From NCBI GenBank assembly GCA_019894655.1, contig JAGXNZ010000288.1:1-11170 (forward strand): a stretch of 11,170 nt of DNA, read 5' to 3'. A program made the position numbers and the translations under genes. Positions 6,819 to 11,170 of the stretch are shown one piece after another (position 1 is the stretch's first letter; each line of letters opens with the position of its first letter). Origin of the DNA: Promethearchaeota archaeon (lineage in GTDB: Archaea; Asgardarchaeota; Lokiarchaeia; Sigynarchaeales; SOKP01). Below the pieces are notes generated by a model. It was not told where the DNA came from. It saw only the letters and a list, made by a program, of their open reading frames with translations, and searched no databases.

Positions 6819-7727
6819 TTACATTTGGGTTAAATTTTTTCGGGGCGAATTTTTTATTTTTGGATCATTGATGTAGGAATCTAGTGTCTTAATGAAGGCA
6901 TTTCTATCGATTTTAATGTTTAAGGATTCCAAAGACGTATAATTACTTACATGATCGTTGAACACTTGGGAGGAAACATTTTCTCCTAAATTAGCAATAA
7001 TTTCTCGTTCTTCAATCAGATTTTCTAGAGGGGATAACAATTCAAAATCTCCATTCTTCCATTCCTCCCAAAGAGGAGTATTAGGCATTATGTTTAAAGT
7101 TCTAAATCGGAAAATTGTAGGATTTATTTCAGTTAGAACTCTTGCTGTTCCTTTAATGTGTTCCTCTGATAATTTTTTCCCTCCTAAACCTAACATTACA
7201 TACAAACTTAATTTTATCCCTGAATTTAACACCCTTTTTCCAGCTTCAATAATTGATTTTGGACTTGTCCCCTTTTTCATAATTCGTAAAATTTCGCTAC
7301 TTCCACTTTCTAATCCCATGTATACGATATCTAATCCCGCTTCTGCTAGTTGGCTTAATTCTTCGTCTGTTTTCCTTAGAATGTCTAAGGCTTTTGCGTA
7401 ACAGCTCACGCGTGGTACATTTTTCATTCTTAGTCTAATATATTCAATTATTCTTACGAGATAATCTGTAGGTGCCGAAGTTGGATTACCCCCAGCTAAA
7501 AAAACGGGATATCCGTGATAATTTTTTTCAGCATAGAGATCTATATCCTTCAATACGTCTTCAAGTGGGCGTATTGCATAATCTTGAGTAGTTCCATACA
7601 TTCCTTTATATGTTCCGCAAAAACGACACTTATTCCAATTACAGCCTCCAGTGACAGCAATAAGTACGCTATATGCTTCTACAGGGGGTCTAATTACTAT
7701 CTGACTAGGAGGGGCTTTAAAAACCAT
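6819..7727 (-). CDS. Radical SAM protein of the COG1032-like type, substrate unknown
   Basis: A 302-residue radical SAM enzyme. The 4Fe-4S ligands are C29, C34 and C37 in GGCNWNKCRFCGTYKG, spaced C-x4-C-x2-C rather than the classic C-x3-C-x2-C; the aromatic residue before the third Cys is kept. FLAGGNPTS (76-84) is the SAM-binding GGxP-like strand, where P is displaced by N. MGLESGSSEILRIMKKG (137-153) and YVMLGLGG (176-183) are the usual later barrel strands of this family. The barrel occupies about 20-220 and the C-terminal 80 residues are helical, without a B12-binding, TRAM or extra Fe-S domain. The start is an ATG with a good TATA-like sequence upstream and no SD. It is divergent from the small GTPase gene and precedes guaB on the same strand by 190 nt. 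The substrate cannot be deduced. Confidence 0.9.
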   Translation of the reverse strand: MVFKAPPSQIVIRPPVEAYSVLIAVTGGCNWNKCRFCGTYKGMYGTTQDYAIRPLEDVLKDIDLYAEKNYHGYPVFLAGGNPTSAPTDYLVRIIEYIRLRMKNVPRVSCYAKALDILRKTDEELSQLAEAGLDIVYMGLESGSSEILRIMKKGTSPKSIIEAGKRVLNSGIKLSLYVMLGLGGKKLSEEHIKGTARVLTEINPTIFRFRTLNIMPNTPLWEEWKNGDFELLSPLENLIEEREIIANLGENVSSQVFNDHVSNYTSLESLNIKIDRNAFIKTLDSYINDPKIKNSPRKNLTQM

Positions 7728-7745
7728 AATAATTCTTAAAATTTC

Positions 7746-7768
7746 GTTATAGAAATAACTATTGTTAT
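7746..7768. repeat. Alternating GTTAT / ATAAC / GTTAT motif in the divergent promoter region
   Basis: GTTAT at 7746-7750, its complement ATAAC at 7755-7759 and GTTAT again at 7764-7768 occur at exact 9-base steps. Any neighbouring pair forms a 5-bp dyad with a 4-base spacer. The motif lies between the candidate TATA box and start codon of the radical SAM gene, where it could be an operator or a leader hairpin. It is short and AT-rich, so chance is possible. Confidence 0.2.
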
Positions 7769-7775
7769 TTATAAT
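7766..7775 (-). promoter_or_regulatory. Candidate TATA box of the radical SAM gene
   Basis: Read on the minus strand: ATTATAAATA, a near-ideal archaeal TATA element 39-48 nt upstream of the ATG at 7727. The expected transcript start near 7744 gives a leader of about 17 nt. Confidence 0.45.
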
Positions 7776-7880
7776 AGGACTGAGTTATTCTAAGCATTTT
7801 AAGAATAAAGATTTAAGCATTATAATTTAATGTTAAATTGATAAAATTCTTTTTTTAGGATTAATTTTAATTGATATTAG

Positions 7881-7890
7881 TTTAAATAAT
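7881..7890 (+). promoter_or_regulatory. Candidate TATA box of the small GTPase gene
   Basis: TTTAAATAAT lies 32-41 nt upstream of the TTG start at 7922. Transcription would begin around 7911-7913, leaving a leader of about ten bases, which agrees with the absence of an SD and supports the TTG as the real start. Confidence 0.4.
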
Positions 7891-7921
7891 AATTTATTCG
7901 TAATAAAATTCGGTATTTATA

Positions 7922-8527
7922 TTGATAGGAACGCACACTCAAGGAAAAAACATATTATTTACATTAAAAACGGTTATAGTAGGTCCTCCGAGTGTGGGTA
8001 AAACGTGTCTTTTTAACCGCTTTTGTTTTAATTCCTTTAATTTTGATACATCTCTTACGATTGGAGTAAATTTTCATTCAATAGATTTAAAAATTCGGAA
8101 TATAGATGAAACGGACAACTCTAAAGAAACTTATAATGTCCTCTCTATTTTCGATTTTGGAGGTCAAGAAAGATTTAAGGCACTACTCCCAAAATTTCTT
8201 GGTGGAGCAAATGGTGTTTTATTAGTTTTTGATTTAACAAGTAAAAATTCATTTGAACATTTAAACTTCTGGTATGACCAGGTATTAGAGCATGCTAATG
8301 GCTTAAATCTCCCAAAAATATTAGTTGGAAGTAAAAGCGACTTATTATCATCTTCTGTCATAGATAACCTTGTTCCAGAAGAAGATATACGTAATTTTAT
8401 CCAAGAAAAGAATATAGATGTGTATTTTAGAACTTCTGCCCTAGAAAACCAAAATGTAGTGACTGTATTCAAAGAGCTAAATAACTTGATGCTGAAACAT
8501 CAAAATACTCGCTATATTGTAGTTTGA
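7922..8527 (+). CDS. Rab/Ras-superfamily small GTPase (Asgard type)
   Basis: A single G-domain of 201 residues. G1 is GPPSVGKT (21-28), the switch I Thr is T46 in TSLTIGVNF, G3 is DFGGQERF (78-85), G4 is GSKSD (137-141 region) and G5 is TSAL (171-174). TIGVNF and GQERF are Rab-like, while the double Gly in DFGGQ recalls Arf/Rag proteins. Q82, equivalent to the catalytic Gln of Ras and Rab, is present. G4 has Ser in place of the Asn of NKxD, and G5 has Leu in place of the Lys of SAK, so nucleotide affinity or specificity may be altered. A hydrophilic loop (residues 60-71) extends the turn between strands beta2 and beta3. It ends RYIVV, with no C-terminal Cys for prenylation and no N-terminal Gly acylation signal. 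The TTG at 7922 is the only usable start after the in-frame TAA at 7904; no ATG occurs before the P-loop. It converges with the prenyl synthase gene, 19 nt between stops. Confidence 0.95.
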   Translation: MIGTHTQGKNILFTLKTVIVGPPSVGKTCLFNRFCFNSFNFDTSLTIGVNFHSIDLKIRNIDETDNSKETYNVLSIFDFGGQERFKALLPKFLGGANGVLLVFDLTSKNSFEHLNFWYDQVLEHANGLNLPKILVGSKSDLLSSSVIDNLVPEEDIRNFIQEKNIDVYFRTSALENQNVVTVFKELNNLMLKHQNTRYIVV

Positions 8528-8546
8528 GAGAATGTTTATTACAAGA

Positions 8547-9620
8547 TCAAAAACTTCTCATATACAGATAATCGGAGAACTCATTGAAGAATAATTTCTG
8601 ATTTTTATTAAGGTCGGGATAAATATTTTTAAGCGTTGCTTTAGCTTGGCTTATTAGATTCTTTGAAAAGTGTTCTGCTATTATTACAGCGTTAGTATCT
8701 GTAAAAATATTCTCTACAGTCTTTACATCGTCTTTAGTTGGATTTTGAACGGTATAGATTTCATTCAGAGTTTTGGATTGTTCCTCATCAGTATTTTGAA
8801 CAGCAAATATGTATATTATTTTTTTCTTTCTTGCTTTAATATCACTGTTTAAGTCAATTATATCATCGCGAATCGCAAATGCTTGACCCATTAGGTTCAT
8901 AGCTTTACTTAATGGATTTATTTGATAGTGGTTATTTCCTTTAGCTAAAATTGCTCCAATTTTTACGGATTTTTCCAGTAAACTTGCTCTTTGCATTTCT
9001 GCAATTATTAGATATTGTTCCAAGGACATTGTTATGTTGTGGTAATTCATATATTCTTCGATAATCTGTCCTTTCATTAAATTATCCATTGCTGCAGTAT
9101 ACTCGTTTATAGCTGAAAGTTTTAAATTTTCAGAAAATTTTGAGCTTTTAATAACATTTAAGCCTAGAAGGTAACCTTGTGTTCCACCTAAAACACTCAT
9201 GTCTCGACCATACATCTGGATTATTTCATTCTTATTGCGTATTTCTAAATTATCATAAACCTTGTTTAATTCATTTTTAAGTTGGACGTGAAATGTTGGT
9301 TTACTCCTTCTTTCATCATCATCGTCCAAGAGATCGTCATGAATCAAGTGACCACTATGCAAAAGCTCAACCGCTAAAGAAATCTTTCGAATTTGATCTA
9401 TTTGATTATCTAAATTTATAGGATTTACAATTCCAACAAATGCGGCAATTAAAAGAATAGGGTGTAATCTCTTAGCCTTTTTATTAATAATAAACTCCTG
9501 AAGCTGAGCATAGAAATCCTTCAGTAAAATTTCAGTTTCATTTTCATTTAAGTAAGCGAAGTATTCTATTAATTCCTTATCTATAGCCTCTTTTTCAGCT
9601 TTAAGAAATTCTTCTATCAT
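8547..9620 (-). CDS. Polyprenyl (trans-isoprenyl) diphosphate synthase
   Basis: Condenses isopentenyl diphosphate with an allylic diphosphate to make prenyl chains such as GGPP, used in archaeal ether lipids or quinone tails. Its 357 residues are all-helical. The first Asp-rich motif is HDDLLDDDDERRSKP (94-108), with D95, D96, D99 and R104-R105. The second is RDDIID (251-256). Residues 4 and 5 before the first motif are His91 and Gly90, not the aromatics typical of farnesyl synthases, so a C20 or longer product is likely. Oddities: the conserved 'G-D' helix before the mid-region reads GGTQGYLLG (145-153), the 'K-T' of the substrate site reads R-A (211-212), and the usual G-K-x3-D-I-x3-K after the second motif is reduced to DLNSDIKARKKK. 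It may be a divergent paralogue. It starts at an ATG with a good SD and is divergent from the phosphodiesterase gene. Confidence 0.92.
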   Translation of the reverse strand: MIEEFLKAEKEAIDKELIEYFAYLNENETEILLKDFYAQLQEFIINKKAKRLHPILLIAAFVGIVNPINLDNQIDQIRKISLAVELLHSGHLIHDDLLDDDDERRSKPTFHVQLKNELNKVYDNLEIRNKNEIIQMYGRDMSVLGGTQGYLLGLNVIKSSKFSENLKLSAINEYTAAMDNLMKGQIIEEYMNYHNITMSLEQYLIIAEMQRASLLEKSVKIGAILAKGNNHYQINPLSKAMNLMGQAFAIRDDIIDLNSDIKARKKKIIYIFAVQNTDEEQSKTLNEIYTVQNPTKDDVKTVENIFTDTNAVIIAEHFSKNLISQAKATLKNIYPDLNKNQKLFFNEFSDYLYMRSF

Positions 9621-9625
9621 TTTTG

Positions 9626-9631
9626 ATCACC
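9626..9631 (-). promoter_or_regulatory. Shine-Dalgarno sequence of the prenyl synthase gene
   Basis: The minus strand reads GGTGAT, complementary to the 3' end of 16S rRNA, with 5 nt before the ATG at 9620. It fixes this start and is the clearest ribosome-binding site in the window. The TATA-like candidate further upstream on this strand, around 9672-9680, is weak. Confidence 0.6.
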
Positions 9632-9697
9632 ATTTCTGTTTATCTAATTCGTATTAATAATAATTGAATTAAGATATAATTATTTGTGTAAACAAGA

Positions 9698-9706
9698 TTT
9701 TTATAA
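9698..9706 (+). promoter_or_regulatory. Candidate TATA box of the phosphodiesterase gene
   Basis: TTTTATAAT lies 46-54 nt before the GTG at 9752. It would start transcription near 9729 and leave a leader of about 20 nt containing the weak purine run AAAGAGA just before the GTG. Confidence 0.35.
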
Positions 9707-9751
9707 TTGTTTTTACATTATTAGTTAATTCTGAATAAAAATATAAAGAGA

Positions 9752-10273
9752 GTGAATTTTAAATTGCTACTTGCGGTTATATCCGATTCTCACGATCATC
9801 GTGATAATATTCTAAAAGCTGTTTCTATAATAAATGAAAAGAATGTTGAAGCTCTTATACATTGCGGGGATTTTGTTGCTCCCTTTGTCAAAAAATGGTT
9901 TGATAAGCTAAACGATTCAATAAAAAATCAATTTTTTGGTGTTTTTGGGAACAATGATGGAGAACGATTGTATTTAAAACAAATTCTGGGACAAATATGT
10001 GTTTTTGCTCAAAACAGTAATGAACAGATAATAGAGTTAGGTGGAAAGCGAATTTATGTTTCTCACATGCCAAAAAAAGAAATTATTGATGCTTTAGCGA
10101 ATTCGGGCATGTTTGACATTATAATTTCAGGACATACGCATTCGATGGTTAATAGAAAACATAAAGATGTTCTAATACTTAATCCAGGTGAACTTTGCGG
10201 ATATCTAACTGATAAACCTACATTTGCGATCATTGATACTGAAACTATGGAAGCAGAGATCATCGAACTGTAA
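9752..10273 (+). CDS. MJ0936/YfcE-family metallophosphoesterase (phosphodiesterase)
   Basis: A 173-residue calcineurin-type phosphoesterase of the compact MJ0936/YfcE group. All metal ligands of the two-metal site are visible: D12 and H14 in ISDSHDH, D40 in HCGD (37-40), N67 in GNND (66-69), H105 in VSHMP, and H128 and H130 in GHTHS. The later NPGELCGY (near 144-151) is the family's usual NPGS-type strand. Length is normal and no extra domain is present. Relatives hydrolyse phosphodiester model substrates, but their physiological substrates are mostly unknown, so none is assigned. The GTG at 9752 is preceded by AAAGAGA, a weak ribosome site. A TTG four codons later is an alternative but would trim the first beta strand. 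It is divergent from the prenyl synthase and 63 nt ahead of the racemase-like gene on the same strand. Confidence 0.92.
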   Translation: MNFKLLLAVISDSHDHRDNILKAVSIINEKNVEALIHCGDFVAPFVKKWFDKLNDSIKNQFFGVFGNNDGERLYLKQILGQICVFAQNSNEQIIELGGKRIYVSHMPKKEIIDALANSGMFDIIISGHTHSMVNRKHKDVLILNPGELCGYLTDKPTFAIIDTETMEAEIIEL

Positions 10274-10302
10274 TTTCATAGTGATTTCTTAGTTTTCTTA
10301 AT

Positions 10303-10312
10303 TTTTTTATAA
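10303..10312 (+). promoter_or_regulatory. Candidate TATA box giving a nearly leaderless racemase transcript
   Basis: TTTTTTATAA is centred about 29 nt before the ATG at 10337, so transcription would start only a few bases ahead of the start codon. This is the typical arrangement of a leaderless archaeal mRNA and suggests the gene has its own promoter rather than only reading through from the phosphodiesterase gene. The same T-run could serve as the end of the upstream transcript. Confidence 0.4.
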
Positions 10313-10336
10313 GAGTAAGGCTTAATCTATATTATT

Positions 10337-11170
10337 ATGAGATTACCTTTAGAAGGAATCCTTGTTATAGATTTAGCGAGAATGCTACCAGGTCCATATG
10401 CTTCAATGATATTAGCAGATCTTGGTGCTGAAGTCATTAGGGTAGAGGACCCAAAGTATCCATACGGAAGTCCCCCTCCATTTTTTCAAAAAGGTAGATA
10501 TCGCGAGAGCGCATTTAATTCAGTTATAATGAGAAATAAAAAATCTATTGCCCTCAATTTAAAGAATGAAGAAGCCCTAGGAATATTTTACAAATTAGTT
10601 GAAAAAGCAGATATTATATTGGAAACATTTAGGCCGAAAGTAACGGAGAAATTAAAAGTAGATTACGAAACTCTTTCTAAAATTAATAAATCGATAATAT
10701 ATTGTTCACTAACTGGATACGGTCAATATGGCCCTTACGAACAATTTGCAGGACATGATTTAAATTACATTGGCATTTGTGGAATATTAGACTTAAATAA
10801 AGAAAGAGAACTTACTGGAGAAAAAAACCAAGAAAGAAAGCCAGTTCTTCCCGGGGTACAAGCGGCAGATATAGGTGGAGGTTTAGTATCAACTATTGGA
10901 ATTTTGGGTGCATTAATTGAACGAGATAAAAATCCCAATAAAGAAGGCCAGTATGTAGATATATCGATGACCGACTGCGTTTTTTCATTTATGCCAATGG
11001 CAGCGGCTTTTCAGTTTTCTAAAGGATTAAATGACGGTATGACTAAACCAAGAAATCCACTGCACGGTGAAGTCCCCTTCTATTCAATTTATAAAACTAA
11101 AGACAACAAATACTTATCTGTCGGTGCGATTGAAGTAAAGTTCTGGCGGGGAGTTTGTATAGGTCTTGGA
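10337..11170 (+). CDS. Alpha-methylacyl-CoA racemase-like / class III CoA-transferase, N-terminal part
   Basis: 278 codons stay open to the right edge, so the C-terminus is missing. The family signature is clear: MRLPLEGILVIDLARMLPGP followed by YASMILADLGAEVIRVEDP, then RNKKSIALNLK, ADIILETFRP and YCSLTGYGQYGPY. These mark the CaiB/BaiF (class III CoA-transferase) fold, which forms an interlocked dimer. Residues that define the racemase branch are present: H140 in AGHDLNY, D178 in ADIGGG and E266 in GAIEVKFW, matching the catalytic His, Asp and Glu of mycobacterial MCR and animal AMACR. The racemase interconverts 2R and 2S methylacyl-CoAs so that branched chains can enter beta-oxidation. VDISMTDC (207-214) covers the position of the CoA-transferase Asp, so transferase activity is not excluded. 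The start is an ATG with no SD and a TATA box at leaderless distance. The role in branched isoprenoid acid breakdown is inference. Confidence 0.92.
   Translation, partial: MRLPLEGILVIDLARMLPGPYASMILADLGAEVIRVEDPKYPYGSPPPFFQKGRYRESAFNSVIMRNKKSIALNLKNEEALGIFYKLVEKADIILETFRPKVTEKLKVDYETLSKINKSIIYCSLTGYGQYGPYEQFAGHDLNYIGICGILDLNKERELTGEKNQERKPVLPGVQAADIGGGLVSTIGILGALIERDKNPNKEGQYVDISMTDCVFSFMPMAAAFQFSKGLNDGMTKPRNPLHGEVPFYSIYKTKDNKYLSVGAIEVKFWRGVCIGLG

Noticed and set aside
6958..7401. Plus-strand 147-residue open frame
   Set aside because: Fully antisense to the radical SAM barrel, with no recognisable domain and no promoter or SD.
8528..8560. Possible terminator hairpin (GAGAA ... TTCTC) between the GTPase and prenyl synthase genes
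   Set aside because: Only five base pairs with a loop over 20 nt and partly inside the prenyl synthase gene; too weak to call.
7922..9620. GTPase and prenyl synthase as a functional prenylation pair
   Set aside because: They are convergent, so not co-transcribed, and the GTPase has no C-terminal Cys to accept a prenyl group.
1..11170. CRISPR array, tRNA, insertion sequence or prophage
   Set aside because: No regularly spaced repeats, no tRNA-like cloverleaf sequence, and no transposase or integrase motif were seen on either strand.

Overview
The window is AT-rich, densely coded and organised like an archaeal genome. Most genes lack a Shine-Dalgarno (SD) sequence, several are preceded by plausible TATA boxes, and start codons include TTG and GTG. 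A Rab/Ras-type small GTPase, a long protein of HEAT-like helices plus tandem winged helices resembling the UFM1 E3 ligase UFL1, a trans-prenyl synthase and an MJ0936-type phosphodiesterase together point to an Asgard archaeon (Lokiarchaeia-like or a relative). That assignment is inferred from gene content; there is no rRNA or other phylogenetic marker here.

Layout. Positions 1-193 (+) hold the C-terminal end of a HAD-family hydrolase. It is followed after 19 nt by a 910-residue UFL1-like protein (213-2945, +). A tail-to-tail junction with a perfect hairpin separates this pair from a minus-strand block. In transcription order (right to left) the block is a radical SAM protein (6819-7727), IMP dehydrogenase guaB (5159-6628), bifunctional purH (3413-5011) and a small winged-helix protein (about 2967-3251). 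A divergent promoter region (7728-7921) separates this block from a Rab-like GTPase (7922-8527, +). The GTPase converges on a polyprenyl synthase (8547-9620, -). A second divergent region (9621-9751) leads to an MJ0936/YfcE-type phosphodiesterase (9752-10273, +) and then an alpha-methylacyl-CoA racemase/CoA-transferase III gene (10337 onward, +) that runs off the right edge.

How the genes fit together. purH makes IMP in the last two steps of de novo purine synthesis, and guaB oxidises IMP to XMP on the way to GMP. The two lie on the same strand 147 nt apart and form a small purine module. The polyprenyl synthase probably supplies isoprenoid chains for ether lipids or quinones. The racemase-like enzyme probably acts on 2-methyl-branched acyl-CoAs. 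The most eukaryote-like items are the UFL1-like protein, the small GTPase and the eukaryotic-type catalytic loop of the IMP dehydrogenase.

No stretch longer than 300 bases lacks a gene; the largest gaps are 6629-6818 and 7728-7921. I see no tRNA, rRNA, CRISPR array, insertion sequence or integrase.
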